64,000 nt of DNA, taken from assembly GCF_000719135.1 (NCBI RefSeq), contig NZ_JOEK01000018.1, positions 76,642-140,641 of the forward strand, in the 5' to 3' direction. Every line of letters begins with the position of its first letter. Within the stretch, counting starts at the first letter, position 1. A model generated the notes under the pieces. That model saw only the letters and a program-made list of their open reading frames with translations, was not told the DNA's origin and ran no database searches. The position numbers were made by a program, and so were the translations under genes. Below, piece after piece: positions 34,685-42,206 of the stretch. The DNA is from Streptomyces avicenniae. Its GTDB lineage: Bacteria > Actinomycetota > Actinomycetes > Streptomycetales > Streptomycetaceae.

Positions 34685-35761
34685 GTGGCGGGACGCAAGG
34701 GAGCGGCGAAGCCGACGATCGCCGACGTGGCGGCGCTGGCCGGTGTGTCCGTGTCGGCCGTCTCCAAGGTGGTCAACGGGCGCGGCAGCATCTCCGCGCC
34801 GACGAGGCAGCGCGTCCTGGACGCCGCGGAGAAGCTCCGCTGGTCGCCCTCCGCCACCGCCGTCGCCCTGCGCGGCGCACGCACCAAGGCCATCGCCATG
34901 GTCGCGAGCCGCGCCCCCGACGTCCTCGCCGCCGACCCGCACTTCACCGTCCTCATCGCGGGCATAGAGCGCGAGCTGGCCCCGGCCGACCACGGCCTCC
35001 TGCTGCACATCGTCGGCGAGGAGCCGGACGCCGAGGAGCGCGCCTACCGCCGCCTCGCCGGGGAACGCCGCGTGGACGGCGTGATCCTCACCGAGAGCCG
35101 GGTGAACGACCCGCGCTTCCAGCTCCTGCGCGACCTCCGCCTGCCCGCCGTCCTCGTCGGCGAGCCCTGGCCCGACGACCCCGTCACCACCGTGCGGGCC
35201 CCCGCCCAGGACGCGGGCATGGCCGAGGCCGTCGCCCACCTGCTCGACCTCGGACACCGGCACTTCGCCTACGTCTCGGGCCCCGAGGACCGGGTGCACA
35301 CCGTGTTCAGGCGCCGCGTCTTCGAGTCGGCACTCGCCGCCGCGGGGCTGCGCCCCGGCTGGATGATGACCACCGACTTCACCCCGCAGGACGCCGCCAT
35401 GGCGACGACCGCCCTCCTCTCCCCGAAGAACGCGAGCCGCCCCACCGCCGTCCTGTACGCCAACGACACCATGGCCATCGCCGGGATGTACGCGGCCCGC
35501 CGCCTCGGCTACGACGTGCCGGGCGACGTGTCGGTCGTCGGCTACGACGACCTGCCGCTCGGCGGCGTCGTCTTCCCCGGCCTGACCACCATCGGCCAGG
35601 ACCTCACCGAGATCGGGCGCGCGGCGGCGGCCGAGATGTTCCGCCTCCTCGACGTCGCGCGCACGGACGAGACGCCGCTGCCCGCGCTCGCCGCGCCGCG
35701 CCTCGTGGTCCGCGAGTCCACCGGCCCGGCCCGCCCCGGCCCGGGGCACTCCCCCCGTTAG
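34685..35761 (+). CDS. LacI family transcriptional regulator
   Basis: 358 residues. The HTH and hinge are PTIADVAALAGVSVSAVSKVVNGRGSISAPTRQRVLDAAEKLRWSPSATAVALRGARTKAI; the periplasmic-binding-like domain follows with GVILTESRVNDPRFQLLRD, LLDLGHRHFAYVSGPED and PTAVLYANDTMAIAGMYAARRLGYDVPGDVSVVGYDDLPLGG. The start is GTG 34685 with an AAGGGG site; the frame stays open for 270 nt upstream but through the operator region. It is divergent from the clan-A glycosidase, its likely target. The short following gene (8 nt later) may be read from the same transcript. Confidence 0.92.
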   Translation: MAGRKGAAKPTIADVAALAGVSVSAVSKVVNGRGSISAPTRQRVLDAAEKLRWSPSATAVALRGARTKAIAMVASRAPDVLAADPHFTVLIAGIERELAPADHGLLLHIVGEEPDAEERAYRRLAGERRVDGVILTESRVNDPRFQLLRDLRLPAVLVGEPWPDDPVTTVRAPAQDAGMAEAVAHLLDLGHRHFAYVSGPEDRVHTVFRRRVFESALAAAGLRPGWMMTTDFTPQDAAMATTALLSPKNASRPTAVLYANDTMAIAGMYAARRLGYDVPGDVSVVGYDDLPLGGVVFPGLTTIGQDLTEIGRAAAAEMFRLLDVARTDETPLPALAAPRLVVRESTGPARPGPGHSPR

Positions 35762-35769
35762 GCCGCCGC

Positions 35770-36426
35770 GTGCCACCGCTGGCCGCGCGCGCCCTCGGCG
35801 CGCTGCACCGTTTCAACGCCACGCACCCGTGGGACCACAACGCCCACCACCACCGGTGGATCACGCGGCGGCTCCCCCGCCGTCCCGCCAGCGCCCTGGA
35901 CGTCGGCTGCGGCAGCGGCGACCTCGCCCGGCTCCTGGCCCGGCGCGCCACGACCGTGCACGCCCTCGACGCCGACCCGGCCGTCCTCGCCCTCGCACGC
36001 GGTCTGACCCCGCCCGCCGCGCCCGTCACGTACGCGCTCGGCGACGCCGTGACCGATCTGCCGCCGGGGCCGCACGACGTGATCACCTGCGTCGCCGTCC
36101 TGCACCATCTCCCGTTCGCCGAGGCCCTGACCGCCTTCCGCGAACGGCTCGCCCCCGGCGGCACCCTGCTCGTCGTCGGCCTCTACCGGCGGCACACACG
36201 CCGCGACGCCCTCACGGACGCCGTCGCGATCCCCGCCAACGCGGCGATGGGCTGGCTCAGGAACAGGGGCCGCCGCGCACCCCTTCCCGTCGCGATGACG
36301 GCGCCCACGCGCCCGGCGGGGATGACGCTTGAGGAGATCACGCGCGAGGCGCGCCGCCTCCTGCCGGGCGCCCGGCTGCGGCGCAGGCTGTTCTGGCGCT
36401 ACACCCTGGAGTGGCGAAGGCCTTGA
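35770..36426 (+). CDS. Class I SAM-dependent methyltransferase
   Basis: 218 residues. After RFNATHPWDHNAHHHRWITRRLPRRPASALDVGCGSGDLARLLARR comes motif I (DVGCGSGD), LDADPAVLALARG, DVITCVAVLHHLPFAEALTAFRERLAPGGTLLVVGLYRR and a typical C-terminus TREARRLLPGARLRRRLFWRYTLEWRRP. This HHHRW..RYTLEW family occurs widely in streptomycetes; its substrate is unknown. The GTG start lies 8 nt after the LacI stop without a good ribosome site, suggesting translational coupling. Its stop is 7 nt from the end of a convergent methyltransferase gene. Confidence 0.85.
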   Translation: MPPLAARALGALHRFNATHPWDHNAHHHRWITRRLPRRPASALDVGCGSGDLARLLARRATTVHALDADPAVLALARGLTPPAAPVTYALGDAVTDLPPGPHDVITCVAVLHHLPFAEALTAFRERLAPGGTLLVVGLYRRHTRRDALTDAVAIPANAAMGWLRNRGRRAPLPVAMTAPTRPAGMTLEEITREARRLLPGARLRRRLFWRYTLEWRRP

Positions 36427-36433
36427 ACGCGCG

Positions 36434-37210
36434 TCAGGTGCGGCGCGCCGTGAGCATCGCGAACGTCAGGTACTCCCCGGCGTCCTTCAGGAGCATGTCG
36501 ATGACGGGCTGCTGCGCCGCGCCGTCGGAGCCGTGGGCGGCGCAGGCGCGGGTCCACAGGAGCCAGTCGCGCCATCCGTCGGGCTGCGCGCGCGCCGACG
36601 TGACGGTGACGAGGCCGGTCGTCTCCCACAGGAAGCGCCACCACTCCGGCGTGTGCCAGGCCATGGCCTCCCAGCCGACGACCTCCCGCACATGCGGCGG
36701 CACGCCCCCCATGTCCCGTGCCTCACGGGTCATCGCGGGCGTGGCGACGCCGAGTTGGCCGCCGGGCCGCAGGAAGCGCACGAGGTAGGGCAGGTAGGAG
36801 TCCGCCGTGCCGAAGTACTCGAAGGCGTCGATCGACACGATCGCGTCGAAGCTCTCCCCGTCGAACGGCAGGGTGTGCGCCTCGGCCCGCACCGCCTCCA
36901 CGCGGTCCGCGACGCCCGCCGCCGCGAAGACGGCCGCCGCCTCCTCCGCCGGTATCCACCAGTCGGCCGCCACCACGTGGACGCCGAACTCCCTTGCCAG
37001 GAAGACGGATGTCGCGCCGCGCCCCGAGCCGAGGTCGAGCACGCGCATGCCGGGCCGCAGGTCGAGGTCGCGGGCCAGGTCCTCCAGCAGCCACAGCGGA
37101 TGCGGGCCCATGTCGAGGTCGAGCAGCCACTCGGGGTCGTACGCGGCGGAGCGGGGGTAGCGGTCCTGGCGCACCAGGTCGGCGGGGCGGACGGGCTCCT
37201 CTGCGCTCAT
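36434..37210 (-). CDS. Class I SAM-dependent methyltransferase
   Basis: 258 residues. DMGPHPLWLLEDLARDLDLRPGMRVLDLGSGRGATSVFLARE (motif I DLGSGRG), VVAADWWIPAEEAAAVFAAAGVADRVEAVRAEAHTLPFDGESFDAIVSIDAFEYFGTADSYLPYLVRFLRPGGQLGVATPAM and a Trp-rich C-terminal half (VVGWEAMAWHTPEWWRFLWETTGLV). DMGPHPLWLLEDL is typical of a streptomycete family similar to cyclopropane-fatty-acid or PCMT-like methyltransferases, function unknown. The ATG overlaps by 4 nt the stop of a small upstream gene. Confidence 0.87.
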   Translation of the reverse strand: MSAEEPVRPADLVRQDRYPRSAAYDPEWLLDLDMGPHPLWLLEDLARDLDLRPGMRVLDLGSGRGATSVFLAREFGVHVVAADWWIPAEEAAAVFAAAGVADRVEAVRAEAHTLPFDGESFDAIVSIDAFEYFGTADSYLPYLVRFLRPGGQLGVATPAMTREARDMGGVPPHVREVVGWEAMAWHTPEWWRFLWETTGLVTVTSARAQPDGWRDWLLWTRACAAHGSDGAAQQPVIDMLLKDAGEYLTFAMLTARRT

Positions 37211-37401
37211 GGGCGCACCACCTGACGCCGGTGGACCCGCGACACGACGAGTGCGGCGGCGCAGGCTCCCCAGAACCCCCAGAAGGGCACGCCGGCGTCA
37301 ACCGACGCGAGGCTTATGCCCGTTCCCGCCATTCCGACGACGTCGCAGTACTCCAGGTATCTCACCCGAATCCGCCCTCCCCAGGCATAGGTGCCGTCCA
37401 C
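37207..37401 (-). CDS. Possible small membrane protein
   Basis: 64 residues at most; a second possible start gives MAGTGISLASVDAGVPFWGFWGACAAALVVSRVHRRQVVRP. One hydrophobic helix (PFWGFWGACAAALVV) is followed by a basic tail. The stop overlaps the methyltransferase start as ATGA, which favours real translation, but I recognise no family and there is no strong ribosome site. Confidence 0.35.
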   Translation of the reverse strand: MDGTYAWGGRIRVRYLEYCDVVGMAGTGISLASVDAGVPFWGFWGACAAALVVSRVHRRQVVRP

Positions 37402-37528
37402 CCTCCCGCAGGAACCCGCCCCGCGCCACCGGTTTCCCTGGCGGGCGACGGCCGTTGTCAGACCCCTGCGTCATGATCTCCTCCGGGGCGTCGCGGAGGC
37501 GCGCCGGGGAAGCCGGAGGGGGCCGACC

Positions 37529-38812
37529 ATGGACATCGGGCGTCTGGTGCGCGAGCTGGAGTCGCGTGAGACCTCGCGCGCCGCCTCGGACGCGCTGGTC
37601 GCGCACGGACCGGCCGCCGTGGGGCCGGTGCTTCGGGAGCTGACGGACGAGTCGTCGCCCGTGGAGTGGTCCACGTCCGCGTGGGTGCTGCGGCGCATGG
37701 GCGAGGTCAGCTTCGACCCGCTGGTCGAGGCGATGGCGGTGGCGACCACGCCCGAGGTGCGGCGGCGCCTCGGCTGGGCGTTCCAGGGGTACGGGGCGGC
37801 GCTGCTCGACCGGTACGTCGCCGCGCTGGCGCACCCGGCGGCAGCCGTCAGGGAACAGGCGGCCATCGGCGTCCAGTTCTGCGGCGCGGACGGCATGCCC
37901 GCGGCCCCGGCCCTGCTGGAACTGCTGGGCGATCCGGAGAAGGACGTCGCGGGCCGTGCGATGTTCGTCCTCTCCCAGCTCGGTCCGGCGCTGATACCGG
38001 CGCTGCGCCGCATACGGGCCGAGGGGCCGGGACGGCGGCGGGCCGGGGCGCTCACGGTCCTCGCGGCGCTCGGCGGCGAGGCGGCGCTGTCGGAACGGGA
38101 CCGCGCCGCCGTGGAACGGCTGATACGCGTCAAGCTCCTGGACGACAGCCCACAGGCGCCTGAGACCTGCTGGCTGCACTGGATGGCCGTGCCGACCGGC
38201 GACCAGGCGGGGGTCATGGCGGAGCTGGGCCTGTCGGAGCCGCGCGCGGTGACGTTCGCGCTGGGCAACGACGTGGTGGACACGGACGGCCATGACGGCG
38301 GCGGGTTCGGCCGGGTCTTCGTGACGCCCGAGCTGAACGGCTGGACGTTCGTCGTCGGCCGCTGGTGCGACCCGGCGGGGGCGGAGCGGCGGGAGGAGGT
38401 GCGCGGCCTGTGCGCCGCGCTGAGCAAGCGGTACGGGCAGGCGCAGGCGTACTACCTCGGCGAGCAGGGCGACGGCTCGGGGTGGCTCGTCGCGCGGGAC
38501 GGCACGGTCGTCCGTCACTGGTGGACGGCGGCCGAGGACGAGGAGGACGACGACGCGGCGCGCGGCGTGATCGGCGCTCCCCTGCCGTACGAGGTGGCGC
38601 GCCGCGCCGCGCTGGAGACGGAGGAGGACCCGGAGGACGTCGAGGACGCGTGGGAGTGGGCCACGGCGGAGATGGCCCCCGAGGTGGCCGGCTCCGAGGG
38701 CTTCAACCTGCTGGCGGTGGGGCCCGGGACCCCGGTGCGCGGGACGGGTGTGGTGGCGCTGACCCCGCAGGGCGCCGCCGAGGGGCACCCACCGGGGGCC
38801 CACCGCATCTGA
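37529..38812 (+). CDS. HEAT-repeat protein
   Basis: 427 residues. The first 190 residues are HEAT-like repeats (SAWVLRRMGEVSFDPLVEAMAVATTPEVRRRLGWAFQGYGAALLDRYVAALAHPAAAVREQAAIGVQFCG and so on). The C-terminal half is a different globular domain (GRVFVTPELNGWTFVVGRWCD ... CAALSKRYGQAQAYYLGEQGDGSGWLVARDGTVVRHWW), as in streptomycete proteins that resemble DUF-type immunity or scaffold modules; the acidic stretch EDEEDDD follows. No enzymatic motif. ATG 37529 has GGAGGGGG upstream. Its role is unknown. Confidence 0.8.
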   Translation: MDIGRLVRELESRETSRAASDALVAHGPAAVGPVLRELTDESSPVEWSTSAWVLRRMGEVSFDPLVEAMAVATTPEVRRRLGWAFQGYGAALLDRYVAALAHPAAAVREQAAIGVQFCGADGMPAAPALLELLGDPEKDVAGRAMFVLSQLGPALIPALRRIRAEGPGRRRAGALTVLAALGGEAALSERDRAAVERLIRVKLLDDSPQAPETCWLHWMAVPTGDQAGVMAELGLSEPRAVTFALGNDVVDTDGHDGGGFGRVFVTPELNGWTFVVGRWCDPAGAERREEVRGLCAALSKRYGQAQAYYLGEQGDGSGWLVARDGTVVRHWWTAAEDEEDDDAARGVIGAPLPYEVARRAALETEEDPEDVEDAWEWATAEMAPEVAGSEGFNLLAVGPGTPVRGTGVVALTPQGAAEGHPPGAHRI

Positions 38813-38847
38813 CGGCGGCGCGCTGCGCCGGGCTCCGCGCCGCTCCG

Positions 38848-38875
38848 GCGCGCTCCTGGGTACCCTGGAGCGCGC
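38848..38875 (+). terminator. 28-nt near-perfect palindrome after the HEAT gene
   Basis: Arms GCGCGCTCC / GGAGCGCGC flank an inner GGGTACCC; only two T:T positions break the symmetry. It lies 36 nt after the HEAT-protein stop and about 22 nt before the riboswitch, so it probably ends the first transcript. Confidence 0.5.
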
Positions 38876-38896
38876 GGCCGACGCACGTCCGGCCGC

Positions 38897-38957
38897 ACGG
38901 CGGTGGGGCCCGCCGTACCCGAACCGCGGCGCCGTCGCCGACAACGGTCCCTGCCTG
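38897..38957 (+). promoter_or_regulatory. Probable fluoride (crcB) riboswitch
   Basis: The leader 50 nt before the first crcB gene reads GGCGGTGGGGCCCGCC (38899-38914), then CCGAACCGCGG, then CGCCGACAACGGTCCCTGCC (38936-38955). This follows the crcB-motif consensus: GGCGAUGG..CCGCC stem, AACCGC for the pseudoknot region, and the terminal GCUGAU..CC.UGCC block, with variants G for A in the first loop and CCGACAA for CUGAUGA. Together with two fluoride-exporter genes directly downstream the assignment is likely. How it acts (termination or access to the ribosome site AGGAG at 38990) cannot be told. Confidence 0.58.
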
Positions 38958-39004
38958 GTCCGTCCGCGCGCTCCCGCGCGCCCAGCAGGCAGGAGAACGA
39001 CCGC

Positions 39005-39514
39005 ATGACCGACGAGCACGGCGAGCGCCCCGAGGGCGGAATCCCGCCCGTCGAACCCCCCGTCGAACCGCCCATCGACCCGGACGCGGCACCCACCCCG
39101 GGCGAGAGCGAGGCCCACGTCCTCGCGGCGATCGCCCTGGGCGGCGCGCTCGGCGCCTGCGCCCGCTACGGCGCCGGGCTGCTGTGGCCGGTGGCCCAGG
39201 ACGCGTTCCCCTGGACGACGTTCGCGGTCAACGTCACGGGCTGCGCCGCGATGGGCGTCCTCATGGTGCTGGTCACCGAACGGTTCACGGCGCACCGGCT
39301 CGTCCGTCCGTTCCTCGGGACCGGCGTGCTGGGCGGCTACACGACGTTCTCGACGTACGCCACCGACGCCCGGCACCTCCTCACCGGCGGCCACGTCCCG
39401 ACGGCGATCCTCTACCTGACCGCCACCGTGGCCTGCGCCGTCGCGGCGGTCACGCTCGCCGCCCGCCTGACCCGCCGCCTCACCGGCGCGCCGACCGGAC
39501 GGGGGCGGGCGTGA
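39005..39514 (+). CDS. crcB: Fluoride exporter CrcB/Fluc, first subunit
   Basis: 169 residues. After a 40-residue Pro/Glu-rich cytoplasmic leader there are four transmembrane helices with the Fluc hallmarks [34 protein letters not shown] (the conserved Asn), [17 protein letters not shown] (the Gly-Thr-TTFST pore motif). Fluc channels are dual-topology dimers that expel fluoride; here, as in many Gram-positives, two different genes encode the halves. Its stop overlaps the second gene (GTGA at 39511-39514). The ribosome site is AGGAG at about 38990, and a probable fluoride riboswitch precedes it. Confidence 0.92.
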   Translation: MTDEHGERPEGGIPPVEPPVEPPIDPDAAPTPGESEAHVLAAIALGGALGACARYGAGLLWPVAQDAFPWTTFAVNVTGCAAMGVLMVLVTERFTAHRLVRPFLGTGVLGGYTTFSTYATDARHLLTGGHVPTAILYLTATVACAVAAVTLAARLTRRLTGAPTGRGRA

Positions 39515-39873
39515 ACTGGCTGCTGGTCATCGCGGGCGCACTGGCCGGCGCGCCCCTGCGCTACCTGACCGACCGCGCCGTGCAGGCCAGGCTCGGCACC
39601 CTCTTCCCCTGGGGCACGTTCCTCGTGAACGCCCTGGCCTGCGCCGCCCTCGGCTTCCTCGGCGCGGCGGCGTTCCCCGCGAACGTGGAGCACCTGCTCG
39701 GGCCCGGCCTGTGCGCGACGTACAGCACGTACTCGACGTTCTCCTGGGAGACGCTGCGGCTGGCCGAGGCGGGCGCCCCCCTCCGCGCGACGGCCAACGC
39801 GCTCGCCTCCCCCGCCGTCGGCCTGGCCACGGCCTTCCTCGGCGCGGCACTGGCCGACACCCTGGGCCTGTGA
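39511..39873 (+). CDS. crcB: Fluoride exporter CrcB/Fluc, second subunit
   Basis: 120 residues, four transmembrane helices: [61 protein letters not shown] (the STYSTFS pore region) and the final [22 protein letters not shown] start overlapping the stop of the first crcB by 4 nt. The two paralogues differ enough to form the heterodimer with opposite orientation. Confidence 0.92.
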   Translation: MNWLLVIAGALAGAPLRYLTDRAVQARLGTLFPWGTFLVNALACAALGFLGAAAFPANVEHLLGPGLCATYSTYSTFSWETLRLAEAGAPLRATANALASPAVGLATAFLGAALADTLGL

Positions 39874-39895
39874 CCTCGCCGGGCACGCGCGCCGC

Positions 39896-40900
39896 TCAGT
39901 GCGCCGCGATGACCTGCTCGGCCCGCCGGACCACGCTGTCGGCCAGTTCCTTGAACTCCCGGTAGCAGGTCTGGACGTACTTCTGCGTGCTGCCGAGGGC
40001 GCCGTCCGCCGTCTTGAGGTCGAACATGGGCTTGCGCGCGTCGTGGGCGAGTTGCAGGAGGGTCCGGTAGTTGCGCAGGACGGCGATCCGGTACGGATCG
40101 TCGTCCCCTGCGGCGGGCGGCTGCTGCCCCAGCAGACGGTCGGCGTACGCCCCGGGGAGACGATCGAGCCACCGCCCGTACGCCCCGGCCCGGCTGTCCA
40201 GCCGCGGCTCGGGTCTCCTCACCACGTAGCCCAGGGGGGTCATCACCTCGCGGGGCACGGGGATACCCAGGACGTCGAGATCCGGAGGGATGTGGGGCAG
40301 GACGCGCTGCTGCCAGTCGCGGCGCCACCCGGCCAGGGTGGGCCCCAGGCTGTCCAGCCCGCGGAGGGAGAAGAGGTCGGGCGTGAGCGGGGTGAGGACG
40401 GTCCTGGCCCCGAGGAGGGCGGCGCGGTTGACGGCCGTCAGGTGCCGTCCGACGTCCAGGAGGACGACGTCGGCGCCGACGGAGTTCGCCGCGCGCGCGA
40501 TGGTCCGCTGGAAGGCCGTGGTCGCGCGGACGGCGGCCGGGTCCCCGCCCAGGGAGGCGGGCCAGGCGTCGGCCAGCAGCCCTTCGAGGCCGCCGAGGTC
40601 GGGGCTGCCCGGGAGGAGCCACAGTCCCGGCCGTACGGAGACCGGCCGGACGCGGGCGGCGTCGGCGGCATCGGCGGGTCCCCGCAGTGCGGGACGCACG
40701 GTGTCGGCAAGGCCCGGGGCGCTCCCCCACGCGACCTCGATCTGTTCCTCGTCCATGCACAGGGCCGTGAGATCGGCCTGGGGGTCGAGATCCACGGCCA
40801 GGACGCCGACACGGCGTCTGCTGAGCATGTGCGCCAGATGGTGGACGAGCGTCGTCGTCCCCACGTCCCCCCTGCTGTTGAACAGGGCGATCGAGATCAT
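39896..40900 (-). CDS. ParA/MinD-like ATPase with altered Walker A motif
   Basis: 334 residues of the ParA-type (AAA_31) family: ISIALFNSRGDVGTTTLVHHLAHMLSRRRVGVLAVDLDPQADLTALCMDEEQ at the start, DVVLLDVGRHLTAVNRAALLGARTVLTPLTPDLFSLRGLDSLGPTLAGW in the middle, then a helical tail ending KPMFDLKTADGALGSTQKYVQTCYREFKELADSV. The deviant Walker A of this family is normally KGGVGKTT; here it is RGDVGTTT (residues 10-17), so both signature lysines are gone while the rest of the fold is kept. ATG 40900 overlaps by ATGA the stop of the upstream AlbA_2-type gene, itself frameshifted. The two form one operon, perhaps a defence-type or stress module. Confidence 0.82.
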   Translation of the reverse strand: MISIALFNSRGDVGTTTLVHHLAHMLSRRRVGVLAVDLDPQADLTALCMDEEQIEVAWGSAPGLADTVRPALRGPADAADAARVRPVSVRPGLWLLPGSPDLGGLEGLLADAWPASLGGDPAAVRATTAFQRTIARAANSVGADVVLLDVGRHLTAVNRAALLGARTVLTPLTPDLFSLRGLDSLGPTLAGWRRDWQQRVLPHIPPDLDVLGIPVPREVMTPLGYVVRRPEPRLDSRAGAYGRWLDRLPGAYADRLLGQQPPAAGDDDPYRIAVLRNYRTLLQLAHDARKPMFDLKTADGALGSTQKYVQTCYREFKELADSVVRRAEQVIAAH

Positions 40901-42095
40901 GCGGGTCTCCGGACGGTCACGGCCCAGGACACGTCGTCGATCCGGAACCGGGCGGGCGGGCTCCCGTTGCGCTCCAGCACCGCTTGGATGCGCCCGATGC
41001 CACGGCCGAAGCGGTTGACGTAGCCGAGCCCCTTGAGGGCGGCGGCGAGGGAGGGGTTGCGGTAGTCGTTGACCCGGTCGAAGTTGTCGTCGCGCACCTG
41101 CCCGAACGGGCCGCCGGGGTTGGTGATCTCGATGCGGTCCTCGAACCAGGCGATGCGCGTCGGGGCGTAGGACGTCTCGTAGTTGCGGTGCATGAGGGCG
41201 TTCATGCAGATCTCCCGCAGGGCCTCGATCGGATAGTCGGGCCGGGGGCTCTCGCGGAAGCCGTCCGCGGTCAGACGGGTGCGGATGTTGCCGAGCAGCA
41301 GGACCTCCAGCCGGGCGGCGGCGCCGATGACGTTCTGGCGGAGTTCCTGCTCGTCCACGACCGGGGCACCGAGATCCGTGCCGTCGTAGCGCACGAACTG
41401 GAGGTAAGCGCCCGGGATGTACGCGGACGGGTCGAGGCCGACGGTCAGCAGCCCGAGGATCGTCGGGTCGCCCTCCGGCGTCGCGAGGTGCAGCGAGGAG
41501 AGCTGGACGGACAGCGGGCGTCCGTTCTCCTCGATCACCACGGGATCGACCAGCGAGGCAGGTAGGAGGACCGGAAGAGGTCGAGGTCGAGGTCGTCCGC
41601 ACAGGCACGGGGAACGGCCGTGGTGTCGAAGGGCCCGTCGTTGGCGCGCCGCCGCTCGGCGAGAACCCGCTCGTCCTCCCGGCTCGCCCGGCGTGTCGTC
41701 GGTCCGGGGCGGACCCAGATGACGCCCTCGAAGCGGACGGGCGGCGTGCCGGATGCCTCGACGTGCAACCGGATGACGGGACGGCCACGGAAACGGGCGG
41801 CCTCGACGGTGAACGAGGGTCGGTCGAGGATGCGCCCGTCGTCCCGCAGATCGGTGAGGGCGAGCAGCGCGCGGTCGCCGACGTCCACGCCCTCGACGGG
41901 CTCCCCGGTGTCGTCCACCCCGATGAGGATGTCGCCGCCGCCCTTGCCCGCGAGGTCGTTGGCCATCGCGCACACGGCCTGTCCGACGACGTCCCCGCGC
42001 TTCCCCTCGCGCTCGGCCGTGCGCTTGAACTCCAGGGTCGTCGTCTCGACGGTCCCCAGCACGTCCGCCAGGTCGTGGTCACTCACGCGGCACAT
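40897..42095 (-). pseudogene. AlbA_2/Schlafen-type ATP-binding regulator, frameshifted
   Basis: Two frames make up one protein of about 399 residues. The first (42095 to about 41556) has the AlbA_2 DNA-binding domain: ETTTLEFKRTAEREGKRGDVVGQAVCAMANDLAGKGGGDILIGVDDTGEPV. It ends in FRSSYLPRWSIPW-stop. The protein continues at once in the -1 frame: SLVDPVVIEENGRPLSVQLSS ... through the HATPase_c_4 region ALREICMNALMHRNYETSYAPTRIAWFEDRIEITNPGGPFG to the stop at 40897. Restoring one base near 41556-41558 joins the halves as YLP-SLVDPV. The first start may be ATG 42095 or GTG 42086. It is coupled to the ParA-like gene (ATGA at 40897-40900). A sequencing error, a real mutation or a programmed frameshift are all possible. 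Confidence 0.8.
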
Positions 42096-42139
42096 TGTCG
42101 CAGCCCGCGTCGGGGCGGGCGTGCGGCCGGGGAGGACGG

Positions 42140-42170
42140 GCGAGCCGCCCCCGGGGTGGGGGCGGCTCGC
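42140..42170 (-). terminator. Hairpin downstream of the ABC transporter operon
   Basis: A 12-bp stem GCGAGCCGCCCC (42140-42151) / GGGGCGGCTCGC (42159-42170) with a 7-nt loop, 37 nt beyond the permease stop on the minus strand. No U-tract. Confidence 0.6.
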
Positions 42171-42206
42171 GGTGGGGTGGGTGGCCGGTACGGCCGGTTG
42201 GGGCGG

